A stretch of DNA of 64,000 nucleotides from a bacterium. GTDB taxonomy: Bacteria; Bacteroidota; Bacteroidia; NS11-12g; UBA955. Shown piece after piece: positions 18,396 through 27,612 of this stretch (the stretch's first letter is position 1; each line of letters opens with the position of its first letter). Where the stretch lies: NCBI GenBank assembly GCA_029945665.1, contig JAQSCZ010000109.1, forward strand, positions 17,886 through 81,885. The letters run 5' to 3'. The notes under the pieces were generated by a model that did no database searches, was not told where the DNA came from, and saw only the letters and a program-made list of their open reading frames with translations. Both the position numbers and the translations under genes were made by a program.

Positions 18396-19784
18396 CTAGC
18401 TCTTTGCTATTTCACCAATATCCTTAATAATTTTCATTGTTAAGTTTCTAGCGGTTGTATCCGATTTACTTTCTGCGTAAATACGAATGATAGGTTCGGT
18501 ATTGGATTTTCTTAAATGCACCCAATCTTCATCAAAATCTATACGCACACCGTCCACTGTATTAATATCAAATTTCTTATACTTCTCTTTTATTTTTTCA
18601 AGCACATCATCCGCATCAATATCTGGGGTTAGCTCTACTTTATTTTTGGAAATAATATAATTAGGAAAACTAGCCCTCATTGCGCTGCAACCTTTACCAG
18701 ACTTAGCCAAAGAAGATAAAAACAAGGCAATACCAACCATGGCATCTCTTCCATAATGTAATTCTGGATAAATAATACCACCATTGCCTTCACCACCGAT
18801 AATGGCTTTGGTTTCTTTCATTTTTTCAACTACATTTACCTCTCCTACTGCACTGGCACTGTATTTACCACCATGCTTTTCGGTGATATCTTTCAAGGCT
18901 TTGGTAGAGGATAAATTTGAAACTGTATTTCCTTTTTTGTTATTTTTTAAAATATAATCCGCAACAGCTACCAGGGTATATTCTTCTCCAAACATTTCAC
19001 CATCTTCGCAAACCAATGCCAAGCGATCCACATCTGGGTCAACGCAAATGCCTAGATTAGCCCTTTCACTCTTTACATTTGAAGACAATTGCGATAAATG
19101 TTCAGGCAAAGGCTCAGGATTGTGGGCAAAATTACCTGTCGGCTCGCAATTTAGTTCAACAATATTTTCAACCCCTAAGGCTCTTAATAGCATCGGCACT
19201 GCAATACCACCAGTTGAGTTTACGGCATCTACAACAATTTTATATTTCTTTTCAGTTATTGCTTCAACATCTACCAATGGCAATTTTAAAATCTCATCAA
19301 TGTGTTTTTTGATGTAATCATTATCGTTCGTAAGACTACCCAAAGTATTGACTTCAGCATAAGAAAAATCATTGGCATCTGCTAACTCTAACACCTTCTC
19401 TGCCTCTTTTGCAGAAATAAATTCCCCTTTGTGATTCAGTAACTTTAAGGCATTCCATTGTTTAGGATTGTGGCTCGCTGTAAAAATGATGCCACCAGCA
19501 GCCTTTTCCATCATTACAGCCATTTCAACTGTAGGTGTGGTGGATAAGCCAAGATCTAAAACATCAAGTCCCATGGCCATTAGCGTAGAGGACACAATAT
19601 CGGATACAATTTTGCCTGAAATTCTGGCATCACGGCCGATTACTATCAGTTTACCCTTTTTAGTAGCTATCACCCACTCGCCATAGGCCGATGAGAATTT
19701 TACGATATCTACAGGGGTTAGGTTATCACTTGGTTTACCACCAATTGTTCCTCTAAAGCCTGATATTGATTTGATTAGTGTCAT
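18396..19784 (-). CDS. glmM: Phosphoglucosamine mutase / phosphohexomutase
   Basis: A 462-residue alpha-D-phosphohexomutase. The phosphoserine loop reads TASHNPKQWNALKLL, the metal loop DPDVDRLALV, the sugar-specificity loop GEGNGG, and the phosphate-binding loop RKSNTEPIIRIYAE. In Bacteroidota the single GlmM-type mutase makes glucosamine-1-phosphate for UDP-GlcNAc, but related phosphomannomutases share these motifs, so substrate choice is inferred from length and overall pattern. I start at the internal Met (MTLIKSISGFRGTIGG); the 14 residues before it in the ORF track do not belong to the family. Cytosolic. Confidence 0.82.
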   Translation of the reverse strand: MTLIKSISGFRGTIGGKPSDNLTPVDIVKFSSAYGEWVIATKKGKLIVIGRDARISGKIVSDIVSSTLMAMGLDVLDLGLSTTPTVEMAVMMEKAAGGIIFTASHNPKQWNALKLLNHKGEFISAKEAEKVLELADANDFSYAEVNTLGSLTNDNDYIKKHIDEILKLPLVDVEAITEKKYKIVVDAVNSTGGIAVPMLLRALGVENIVELNCEPTGNFAHNPEPLPEHLSQLSSNVKSERANLGICVDPDVDRLALVCEDGEMFGEEYTLVAVADYILKNNKKGNTVSNLSSTKALKDITEKHGGKYSASAVGEVNVVEKMKETKAIIGGEGNGGIIYPELHYGRDAMVGIALFLSSLAKSGKGCSAMRASFPNYIISKNKVELTPDIDADDVLEKIKEKYKKFDINTVDGVRIDFDEDWVHLRKSNTEPIIRIYAESKSDTTARNLTMKIIKDIGEIAKS

Positions 19785-20014
19785 AGTTTGAGAAAAAAGA
19801 GTGCAAAAATACTCATTTTTTATCAATAATCACCATAGTTTCTTAACATTAATTAACGAAAAAAAATAACCCTATTAAATCGACCCAAATGCTAGTGTTT
19901 ACGGCATTCTTTTAACTATCTACCGGTTGGTGAAAATTACAAAAACTTAGAGGTATCTAGGCCATTTTCATTAAAAAAATCGCAAACGGATGCATGTTAA
20001 ACTGAAAAGCTTGA
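19785..20014. other. Intergenic, 230 bp, nothing recognised
   Basis: AT-rich spacer between the 3' end of lptD and the 5' side of the mutase gene, both on the minus strand. No hairpin with a T-run and no conserved site was found. Confidence 0.5.
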
Positions 20015-22648
20015 TTAATTATCGAACCAATACCTTCTCTTGTTTACTTTTAAGTCTTGCAACATACTGCTATTAGCATGCAAAGAGAACGTAAAACTTT
20101 TCCGAATACCATCTGGAATCCAATTAAAACTGAGGGCCCAGCAATGCAAACTCCTACTTACACTGAATTGGGTATAGGCAATTTTCTTATTCAAGAAATC
20201 ATAACCACTGTTACAACCTACTTTCCATTTAGGCGTTACATTAAAATCACCTCCAAAACTAAAATTATGCAAGTATTGAGTACTATAATTCAAACGCGAA
20301 TAATTCAATGCATAATTTACATTAAAACTCCACGGGATATCAAAACTCACATACCCATAAGGGTCGCGTTTCATATCCTTTAATTCAAGGGCATCTTGCT
20401 CAGATTTAACAATTCCAGCAGTATCTCTCTTTTTACGTTTAAACATGGCTGCATCAAATTTCGTAGACACTTGTACACTGGCATTGGTCCATGTTCCAAT
20501 GCGCCGACTGTTTTGCCACTCCAAGCGGTTCACAGGTCGGTTCCAATCTTTGGTATAAGGATTTAAAGTTGCATTTCCATTCAATCTTACCTGCTTAAAT
20601 AAGGTTGTAAATGCTGAAGCAGTTATATTTGATAGTTGAAATGATTCCTTTAAAAAATTATAATTTCCCGACAAATTGAAATTTTCTAACCAAGTTACAT
20701 TTTCATATTTAGAACTGGAATCGGTGCGCTTCAAAACCTTGGCTTGTAAATTATTACCCAGTGAGAAATTCATTAAACCACTCGGACCGCCGCCTGGGCC
20801 ACCTTTTATACCTTGTTCATAAATAGAATACTTTACTTTCCTATTTTCATCATTCGATGCAGCCGATGCCGAATCGAGGTAGGATGAATTCCACACGCCA
20901 TATTTTTCATCACTAAAATCAGGTCTATAGCTAAACCCAAAATTCGGAGTGATGGTATGTCTTATGGCGCTTACTTTACCACCTTTGAACTGAAAAGTTC
21001 CAAAAACCTGGGTACCCAAATTGACAGCTGCGCTGTAATCATTCGCCCGACTAAAGCCATCGTGATAAAAGGTATCAAGTTTATTTTCTGCTGGATTCCA
21101 TGATTTGGTAATCGTTTTAAAATACCAATATTCTGAATAGGAAACCGTTGGTGTTAAGGAAAAATGATTTTTGATTAATTTATAAGACCCCAAAGTAATA
21201 GGCAAATTATGAACAATGCCTTGTTTAAACTGATCGACCGCATTTAAGTTTACTTGCGGTAATTTTGTAAACATGGAAATAAAACCCGGCGCTAATTCGG
21301 CAACAGGACTACCAGAAAAGAAAATACTGTCCTTGGTATCAATTCTATTTTCGGCTACTACTTGGTAGCTAACACCCAAATCTTTGTACCATTTATATTT
21401 ACCAAACTTATCGGGTTTTGAAAATGGTGTCACCCTTTGAACACTAAAATTAATGGTGGGCAAAGACATTGAAAATTGTCTTGTTTGGGTATTTTGAGAA
21501 TGGGTAATGTTGGATGAAAAATTAGCCTTATTATTCATCAATGATTTGGAAAAGGCAATAGAGGAGTTGAATTGATTGCTAACAATTTGGGTTGGATCGA
21601 GCGAGTTCAATTGAGAAGCATTATTCTTTTGAATGTTGACATTGGCTGCAAAAGTTGTACCTGGTCGTGCTTTGGGATCTTGTGTATGCGACCATTTAAT
21701 ACTAAATGATTTGGTATTATTGGTTTTAAAATTGGGATCCTCGCGTTCACCATTCAAAAATTTAGAATACTCAAGACCTATGGCGCCACCATAATGGTAA
21801 CGGCTGGCATATCTGGTGTTAGAGGCTAAACGCCAACTGCCTCTAAAATAAATATCGCCATTAATGGTTTGGTCGAAATGATCGCTTATACCGAAATACC
21901 AACCGACATTTCTCAAATACGCCCCATATCTGCCACTTAAACCATACTCAAAAGGGATTAATCCTGATTTCTGTCCCTTTTTGGTAGGGAACATCCCAAA
22001 TGGCAAAAATAATGGCGTAGGAACATCTTCAATTTTAAGGTTAGAAGGACCGAAAATAATTTTCTTATCTGGTATAATTTTAAGATTATGGGCTTCTAAA
22101 TAAAAATGGGGATGGGGCAAATTACATGTTGTATATCGACCTAAATCACTGTAAATACTTTTATCAGCATCTCTCAAAACTTTATTGCAAAGTATATATC
22201 CTTCGCCCTCTTTCATGGCAATTCCATAAGTTCTGCCGCGCTTTGTATCGAAATTATAAATCATGGTATCCGCATCAGTTTCGCGTTCGCCATCATTAAA
22301 ATTCGGTCGCCCTTTGTATTGGCCATTGCTATCCAATATCCCTCTTGCATACAATTCACGTTTATTAAAATCTACAATAATCAGTTCTGCTTTGAGATTC
22401 AATCCATCATAAACAACATTGGCATTGCCATATAAATAAGCTCTTCTGGTTTTATTATCAATGATTATTGAATCTTCTGCTCTGTAATCAATAATCGCAT
22501 CGATGGCATCTTTAGCTATTTTAAAAGTATCTTTCTTATTAGATTTTATGATACTATCATTGACAGATAATAGTTTGGCTAGCTCTTTGTAGGTATTACC
22601 ATGAGCAGAAAGCGAATTACTGTACAAAAACCCACACGCAAACAGCAT
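20015..22648 (-). CDS. lptD: LPS-assembly outer-membrane protein LptD
   Basis: About 877 residues. After a leader (MLFACGFLYSNSLSAHG) comes an OstA/LptA-like domain near residues 45-175 with DYRAEDSIIIDNKTRRAYLYGNA and the paired-strand pattern of a beta-jellyroll. A long C-terminal beta-barrel rich in alternating aromatic strands follows, ending RRYWFDN. LptD inserts lipopolysaccharide into the outer leaflet. The motif LPFGMFPTKKGQKSGLI is typical of Bacteroidota members. The ORF track starts 146 codons earlier, antisense through the amidase gene; I reject that and place the start after the predicted promoter. A slightly longer TTG start (LFHHPPLN) is possible. Confidence 0.85.
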   Translation of the reverse strand: MLFACGFLYSNSLSAHGNTYKELAKLLSVNDSIIKSNKKDTFKIAKDAIDAIIDYRAEDSIIIDNKTRRAYLYGNANVVYDGLNLKAELIIVDFNKRELYARGILDSNGQYKGRPNFNDGERETDADTMIYNFDTKRGRTYGIAMKEGEGYILCNKVLRDADKSIYSDLGRYTTCNLPHPHFYLEAHNLKIIPDKKIIFGPSNLKIEDVPTPLFLPFGMFPTKKGQKSGLIPFEYGLSGRYGAYLRNVGWYFGISDHFDQTINGDIYFRGSWRLASNTRYASRYHYGGAIGLEYSKFLNGEREDPNFKTNNTKSFSIKWSHTQDPKARPGTTFAANVNIQKNNASQLNSLDPTQIVSNQFNSSIAFSKSLMNNKANFSSNITHSQNTQTRQFSMSLPTINFSVQRVTPFSKPDKFGKYKWYKDLGVSYQVVAENRIDTKDSIFFSGSPVAELAPGFISMFTKLPQVNLNAVDQFKQGIVHNLPITLGSYKLIKNHFSLTPTVSYSEYWYFKTITKSWNPAENKLDTFYHDGFSRANDYSAAVNLGTQVFGTFQFKGGKVSAIRHTITPNFGFSYRPDFSDEKYGVWNSSYLDSASAASNDENRKVKYSIYEQGIKGGPGGGPSGLMNFSLGNNLQAKVLKRTDSSSKYENVTWLENFNLSGNYNFLKESFQLSNITASAFTTLFKQVRLNGNATLNPYTKDWNRPVNRLEWQNSRRIGTWTNASVQVSTKFDAAMFKRKKRDTAGIVKSEQDALELKDMKRDPYGYVSFDIPWSFNVNYALNYSRLNYSTQYLHNFSFGGDFNVTPKWKVGCNSGYDFLNKKIAYTQFSVSRSLHCWALSFNWIPDGIRKSFTFSLHANSSMLQDLKVNKRRYWFDN

Positions 22649-22720
22649 TATCCACACCAAACGAGGTATATTTTTAGATGTATTTAATGGGGGGTGATGA
22701 AACAAATGCCGAATTTTGCA

Positions 22721-22728
22721 CAAAACTA
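22721..22728 (-). promoter_or_regulatory. Likely lptD promoter (-7 element)
   Basis: On the minus strand TAGTTTTG matches TAnnTTTG, with a TTG 16 bases upstream. A transcript would begin near 22713, ahead of the chosen lptD start and within the 106-bp divergent region shared with the amidase gene. This argues against the long ORF-track start. Confidence 0.5.
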
Positions 22729-22754
22729 AAGCAAAAACATCAATCAACTGAATT

Positions 22755-23534
22755 ATGAACAAGAAATTATTATTTTTTACCCTAACTGTTGTCTTGCTTG
22801 GTGGATCTTCATTCAACCACGCTGACAATTTATTTAACATTGTAGTCATAGATGCTGGGCATGGCGGCAACGACCCAGGCTGCAATGGCGGCGGTAGCAA
22901 TGAAAAAAATATCACCCTTTCAATTGCTTTAAAATTAGGCAAAATGATAGAAGACAGCCTTGAGGATGTTAAAGTAATATATACGCGAAAATCAGATAAA
23001 TTCATTGAACTAAGTGAACGTGGTAACATTGCAAACAAAAACAATGCCGACCTTTTTATTAGTATACACTGCAACGCAAACGACAACAGAGAAGCGGCTG
23101 GAACTGAAACCTATTTAATGGGTTTACACAAATCTGAAAACAATTTAGCAGTTTCAAAAAGAGAGAACAATGTTATCCTTTTAGAGAAAGATTATAAAAC
23201 GAATGAAGCTTATTCAGGCTTCGATCCAAATTCTCCCGCAGGACATATCATCCTTACGCTTATGCAAAATGCTTACATTTCTCAAAGCGCAAAATTTGCT
23301 AGTCAAGTTGAAGGCGAATTTAAAACCAATACCAAACTTAAAAGCAGGGGTGTAAAACAAGCTGGCTTTTTGGTGCTCTGGAAAACTGCAATGCCAGGTG
23401 TACTAATTGAAACTGGTTTCTTAACCAATGCCGAAGATAGAAAAACTTTGGGTAAAGACAGTGGGCAAGTGGTGATTGCAACTGCAATTTTCAATGCTGT
23501 TAAAAAATATCAAAAGGCAAATTCCAGAGGTTAA
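22755..23534 (+). CDS. N-acetylmuramoyl-L-alanine amidase (Amidase_3)
   Basis: 259 residues with a signal peptide (MNKKLLFFTLTVVLLGGSSFNHA) and one Amidase_3 domain. The zinc ligands are His in IDAGHGGNDPG, Glu in NEKNITLSIALKLG, and His in LFISIHCNAN. The catalytic Glu lies in VLIETGFLTNAED near the C-terminus. Such enzymes cleave the amide bond between N-acetylmuramic acid and L-alanine in the periplasm, mostly for daughter-cell separation. There are no extra binding domains, so it is a minimal periplasmic amidase. Divergent from lptD. Confidence 0.93.
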   Translation: MNKKLLFFTLTVVLLGGSSFNHADNLFNIVVIDAGHGGNDPGCNGGGSNEKNITLSIALKLGKMIEDSLEDVKVIYTRKSDKFIELSERGNIANKNNADLFISIHCNANDNREAAGTETYLMGLHKSENNLAVSKRENNVILLEKDYKTNEAYSGFDPNSPAGHIILTLMQNAYISQSAKFASQVEGEFKTNTKLKSRGVKQAGFLVLWKTAMPGVLIETGFLTNAEDRKTLGKDSGQVVIATAIFNAVKKYQKANSRG

Positions 23535-23540
23535 TCGACC

Positions 23541-24662
23541 TTATTCAACTGCACAAAAAAAATCCGCCGCAATGGCATCTGCATAGACTTTTCCTAGGTT
23601 GGTCAGAAGAATAACATCCCCTTGTTGAATCACCATTTTATTAGCCAAATATTTCTCCAATTGTGAATCAAAAAACCCATTGCGCGCACCCATATTTTCT
23701 ATTATATTTAGGTCGATACCCCACTGCGTGCGCAAACCAGTCATAATATACTCATTGATTTTATTCTCCTTTGTAAGCACTTCTTTTTCAAAGGGCAAAG
23801 CTCCCTTCTCTATAGAATTAATATAAGCTAAATTATCCGCCACATTCCATTTGCGTTCATGTCCATTAAAGGAGTGGGCCGAAGGACCAACACCTATGTA
23901 GTGTTTTTGTTGCCAGTAGGATGTATTGTGTTTGGCCATATAACCAGGTTGACAGTAATTGCTAATTTCATAGTGTTGCCAACCGTATCGACTTAAGAAT
24001 TCCATGGTCCATTCAAAATGGGCAGCAGTCATTTGTTCATTCGCAGGCGCATATTTACCCTTGTCAATTAATTTTTTCCAAGCCGTATTTTCTTCTAGGG
24101 TTAAACCATAACAAGAGAGATGATGCACCCCCAGTGCATTCGCTTTAATTAAATTAAATCGCCATTGTTCATCCTTACTCTCTGGCAATCCGAAAATTAA
24201 ATCAATGCTAACTTCAAAACCATTTTCAATGGCTAATTGTATAGACGTTTCGGCTTCCTGGCCATTGTGTGCGCGATTCATCCATTTCAGATCATTGTCA
24301 TAAAAACTTTGAACACCTATGCTTAAACGGGTTACCCCAGCGGCCTTCCAGTCTAGCAATTGTTGGATATTAATATCATCGGGATTGGCCTCTAATGTCA
24401 GTTCCGTTATTTTTACAATGGGATAAAACTGCTGGATTGTTTTTATAATCCTATCGATGCCAGCTGCTGGAATAAATGAAGGTGTCCCCCCTCCGAAGTA
24501 TATTGTTTCAACTGGCTCAATACATTCCTCTTTTCTCATTTCAAGTTCCTTACAAATAGATTTAACAATAGCATCCATTTGTTCAGTACCTGTTTTGAAA
24601 TAAAAATTACAATAAATACATGCTTGCCTGCAAAAGGGAACATGAATATAAATTCCAGACAT
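23541..24662 (-). CDS. hemW: Radical SAM heme chaperone HemW
   Basis: 373 residues. The radical SAM cluster motif with an additional Cys is YIHVPFCRQACIYCNF near residue 6, followed by YFGGGTPSF (SAM-binding) and SIGVQSFYDNDLKWMNRAH. The C-terminal HemW domain has YEISNYCQPGYMAKHNTSYW, and GVGPSAHSF lies after it. Members were long annotated as oxygen-independent coproporphyrinogen oxidase; the short form with this C-terminal motif is the heme chaperone. It converges with the amidase gene with only a 6-base gap. Confidence 0.9.
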   Translation of the reverse strand: MSGIYIHVPFCRQACIYCNFYFKTGTEQMDAIVKSICKELEMRKEECIEPVETIYFGGGTPSFIPAAGIDRIIKTIQQFYPIVKITELTLEANPDDINIQQLLDWKAAGVTRLSIGVQSFYDNDLKWMNRAHNGQEAETSIQLAIENGFEVSIDLIFGLPESKDEQWRFNLIKANALGVHHLSCYGLTLEENTAWKKLIDKGKYAPANEQMTAAHFEWTMEFLSRYGWQHYEISNYCQPGYMAKHNTSYWQQKHYIGVGPSAHSFNGHERKWNVADNLAYINSIEKGALPFEKEVLTKENKINEYIMTGLRTQWGIDLNIIENMGARNGFFDSQLEKYLANKMVIQQGDVILLTNLGKVYADAIAADFFCAVE

Positions 24663-24688
24663 AAAGTTTCAAACTTAGAGAATTTCTT

Positions 24689-24925
24689 TTAAACGCTGTC
24701 AAGCAATTTTGACAACTCCCAATCTTTGGCAGTTACAGTCGAGTTCGCATCATGGGTGGTTAATTTAACCGAGATTCTATTGTAAACATTTGTCCATTCA
24801 GGATGGTGACCGAGTGCATCAATTTTGGGAGCTACCTTGGCCATCCATGCAATTGCACTTATAAAATCGACAAAATTGTAGGTCTTAGTAAGGCAATTGT
24901 TTTCTTCTATCCAATTATTATTCAT
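24689..24925 (-). CDS. Pterin-4a-carbinolamine dehydratase (PCD)
   Basis: 78 residues from the chosen Met. The family core ALGHHPEWTNVYNRISVKLTTHD is intact, including the two His and the Pro-Glu-Trp of the active site. The enzyme dehydrates 4a-hydroxytetrahydrobiopterin formed by aromatic amino-acid hydroxylases. The ORF-track start 30 codons upstream adds a Lys-rich, poorly matching leader. That longer ORF would also overlap the divergent universal-stress gene by 6 bases; a 78-residue product fits the family. Together with GTP cyclohydrolase I and PTPS-II 3.3 kb away it suggests tetrahydrobiopterin use. Confidence 0.9.
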   Translation of the reverse strand: MNNNWIEENNCLTKTYNFVDFISAIAWMAKVAPKIDALGHHPEWTNVYNRISVKLTTHDANSTVTAKDWELSKLLDSV

Positions 24926-25009
24926 TAATTTATAACAAATTAGAATAAATTTTGGTTTTATCAATTTTTTTTTACTTAATTTGTTTCTTATCAAATAATT
25001 ATTGTCATT

Positions 25010-25816
25010 ATGCATACACTCAACAACATTTTGGTCCCTTTTGTAATTTCTCCTTCTGCAAAAGGAGCATTAAAAACCGCCATTGCTTTTTGCAAGGTAT
25101 ACAATGCCAAACTTCATGTCGCGCACGTTGAGAATGAAAAATCCACCCCAGATGTGCTTCAATCCATTAAAGCTATATGTGACGAGGAAAATATGACTTT
25201 TGTTTACTACGATAGAAAAGGTGTGGTTCACAAAGAAATAATCAAACTAGAAAAAGAGCTTAGCATTGATTTAATTATAATTGGGGCTTATGGCGTTACA
25301 GGGTTCCAACAATTTTGGGTAGGTAGCAATGCTTTCAAGGTAGTTAGCACCTCACACTGCCCTGTTATTACTTTACAAAATGAAAATTCAAGCTTCACTG
25401 GGTTTAATAAAATAATGTTACCAATAGATGACAGTGAAGAAACCAGACAGAAAGTGAATTGGGTTGCTAAAATAGCGAAAGGATTCGATGCAGAGGTATT
25501 GATTTTTTGCGTGAGTAAATTAAAAACAGATGAGTCGCGATTAAAATTAGCAAAATACGCTGCACAAGTTGAGAATCTGCTGAAGGAAGAGGGTATTAGA
25601 ACAAGCTTTGACGAAAGTTATGGCAACAATATTGCCGAAGATTGTTTGAAATTTGCAGAATTACACCATTGCGACTTAATATCCATTATGACCGAAATGG
25701 AAAGCACCAATAGCTTCTTTATGGGCACCTATGCGCAACAGTTGGTAAGCACCTCGCCTATCCCTGTGTTCTCAATGCACTCGCGTTCAACCAAACTATC
25801 TGCTCACGTAGCTTAA
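25010..25816 (+). CDS. Universal stress protein, tandem UspA domains
   Basis: 268 residues in two Usp halves. The first half has the family start ILVPFVISPSAKGALKTAI and ends with IIIGAYGVTGFQQFWVGSNAFKVV. The second restarts near residue 130 with IMLPIDDSEETRQKVNW. The ATP-binding G-x2-G-x9-G-S/T pattern is visible in the first half (GAYGVTGFQQFWVGSNA, in relaxed form) and less clear in the second. Cytosolic; role in stress survival by family only. It is divergent from the carbinolamine dehydratase gene, 84 bases apart. Confidence 0.88.
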   Translation: MHTLNNILVPFVISPSAKGALKTAIAFCKVYNAKLHVAHVENEKSTPDVLQSIKAICDEENMTFVYYDRKGVVHKEIIKLEKELSIDLIIIGAYGVTGFQQFWVGSNAFKVVSTSHCPVITLQNENSSFTGFNKIMLPIDDSEETRQKVNWVAKIAKGFDAEVLIFCVSKLKTDESRLKLAKYAAQVENLLKEEGIRTSFDESYGNNIAEDCLKFAELHHCDLISIMTEMESTNSFFMGTYAQQLVSTSPIPVFSMHSRSTKLSAHVA

Positions 25817-25846
25817 GCCATTTAATTGCAGCAAAATACTTATTTG

Positions 25847-26152
25847 CTATACTTCCTCCAACAGCGTGCGAAACGCTAACACCTTGTCCCCATATTTTTC
25901 ATAGGTCTTAGCTTTTAATGCCAAAGCATACTTGTCTACGTATTCGTTAAAATCTTCGATGGCGTTGCAATAGTATTGCACAGCATAATTAACACCCTCG
26001 TTATCATCAACCACGGTTAGTAATTTAAGCATTTTAAATCCTGTAAATTTTTCAGTTGAAATAACTTCCGGAATATGTGTGTGTTTCATCCAATGCACCC
26101 ATTCGGTTTCTATTTCTTCGGGGATATTGCAGGTTACGTTGTATATAATCAT
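25847..26152 (-). CDS. DUF4286 family protein
   Basis: 101 residues. It begins MIIYNVTCNIPEEIETEWVHW followed by MKHTHIPEV, a layout typical of Bacteroidota DUF4286 (a small dimeric alpha+beta-barrel-like fold). There is no signal peptide or membrane helix, so it is presumably cytosolic. Function not known. It is a single-gene unit converging with the universal stress protein gene with a 30-base gap. Confidence 0.8.
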   Translation of the reverse strand: MIIYNVTCNIPEEIETEWVHWMKHTHIPEVISTEKFTGFKMLKLLTVVDDNEGVNYAVQYYCNAIEDFNEYVDKYALALKAKTYEKYGDKVLAFRTLLEEV

Positions 26153-26240
26153 GACTCATTAAATTAATGTAACAAACTTATTCATTTTTTTAATTCTAAA
26201 GAAATCTTTCGAAAGATTTGTATTTCATTTGCAACAACCG

Positions 26241-27098
26241 ATGGCCACTTTCAAAAATAGCCGTGTAGATACCTTGACCTATCGGGCATTTACAAAGCTT
26301 AAACACATAGACATTCTGCGCGACGACCTCATTCACCCCATTGTATGTGGCAACAAATGGCGCAAACTAAAACACGCACTGGCTTATGTTTTGGAAAACA
26401 ACTATGAAACATTGGTGACATTTGGAGGAGCTTATAGCAACCATGTGGTAGCAACTGCTTTTGCCGGAAAATTATTAGGCATAAAAACACATGCTTTTAT
26501 TAGAGGCGATGAAAAGCGAACACTGAACCACTATGAAAAATTAGCCTTAGAATGCGGCATGACTTTGCAACATGTTGATCGAACAGCTTATAGAGATAAA
26601 ATCGCTTTGTTTGAGCATTACTTTAAAAACAACGAACGCGCCTTTTTTCTAGACGAGGGAGGCAACCATCCGCTAGCACTGAAGGGTTGCGCAGAAATTC
26701 TTGACGAACTAAGCACCGAATATGATTACATCGTTTTACCATTAGGCACCGGCACAACCATGGAGGGTCTTGTACAAGGCATCATAGCAAGGCAATTAAA
26801 AACGAAGGTATTGGGCATCAGTTCGCTTAAAAATAATTTTGAATTAAATCGCAGATTAGAAAAATACGACCCTAAATATTGGCAGGTTTTTCATGACTAC
26901 CATCGGGGTAAATATGCAAAATCAGACCTTGAATTATTACAATTCAATCAACACTTTCAGAATGAGACAGGCATTGTATTAGAAACAGTGTATACAGGAA
27001 AAATGATGATGGGCTTTTTAGATTTGCTAAACACTGGTTTTTTTAAATCAGATGACAAGGTATTATTGGTTCATACAGGTGGACTGTTGAACCAATAG
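26241..27098 (+). CDS. PLP enzyme: ACC deaminase / D-cysteine desulfhydrase family
   Basis: About 285 residues of a fold-type II pyridoxal-phosphate enzyme. The Schiff-base lysine lies in VCGNKWRKLKHAL near residue 35. GGAYSNHVVATAFAGKLLG follows, and the phosphate loop is PLGTGTTMEGL near residue 175. Active enzymes open 1-aminocyclopropane-1-carboxylate to 2-oxobutyrate or release H2S from D-cysteine; the two cannot be told apart by eye. I use the ATG at 26241 in place of the TTG four codons upstream. A promoter-like ATTTG lies only ~11 bases before the ATG, so the leader may be very short. Confidence 0.85.
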   Translation: MATFKNSRVDTLTYRAFTKLKHIDILRDDLIHPIVCGNKWRKLKHALAYVLENNYETLVTFGGAYSNHVVATAFAGKLLGIKTHAFIRGDEKRTLNHYEKLALECGMTLQHVDRTAYRDKIALFEHYFKNNERAFFLDEGGNHPLALKGCAEILDELSTEYDYIVLPLGTGTTMEGLVQGIIARQLKTKVLGISSLKNNFELNRRLEKYDPKYWQVFHDYHRGKYAKSDLELLQFNQHFQNETGIVLETVYTGKMMMGFLDLLNTGFFKSDDKVLLVHTGGLLNQ

Positions 27099-27515
27099 GC
27101 ATCGCCTATTAGAAGATTTGATAATTAAATCGCATAAAAGATAATGCCTATAAAAAACCATTCTTCTTCGGGTTACTGCATAAAAGTCTTTGCATTTAAA
27201 TCGATTTTGGCCTTTCATTTTTAAAACTCTTTTAAATCCACCTTCATACTTTGTATTAGAGTTTGTGGTTAAGCCAGAATCTAACCTTTCAAAAAAAAGA
27301 ATTCTTTTTTTCTTGTTATCAATATAATATCCCTTACCCTGAATACGGGACCCTACTTTTGGACTGTAGCAATGTTTGAAATTACCATTCGAATAAAAAA
27401 CATAATAGTCAACATATCCAATTTCCCTTTCTTGCTCAAAATGAATACTATTTTGGGCAGAACCTGAATTCACTAATAGAAAGAAAAAACAAACCATAAA
27501 AAACCTTATTTCCAT
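27063..27515 (-). CDS. Unknown exported protein
   Basis: 150 residues with a signal peptide (MEIRFFMVCFFFLLVNSGSAQ). The mature part is basic and rich in Tyr, Phe and Lys, with stretches such as YYIDNKKKRILFFERLD. I do not recognise the family. The 3' end overlaps the end of the ACC-deaminase-like gene by 36 bases in convergent orientation, which could mean the real C-terminus is shorter or that the gene is young. AT-rich. Confidence 0.55.
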   Translation of the reverse strand: MEIRFFMVCFFFLLVNSGSAQNSIHFEQEREIGYVDYYVFYSNGNFKHCYSPKVGSRIQGKGYYIDNKKKRILFFERLDSGLTTNSNTKYEGGFKRVLKMKGQNRFKCKDFYAVTRRRMVFYRHYLLCDLIIKSSNRRCLLVQQSTCMNQ

Positions 27516-27612
27516 ATTGAATTCGCCGACTTAAAGTTCGGCAAAACAAAATTAAAGCATTGTTAGGATAGTTCTAGCTTTCACTAGAAATTTGGAGTAA
27601 AAAAAAATAGTT

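Noticed and set aside
22649-23086. N-terminal 146 codons of the LptD ORF
   Set aside because: They are antisense to the amidase gene, have no family likeness, and lie upstream of the predicted lptD promoter.
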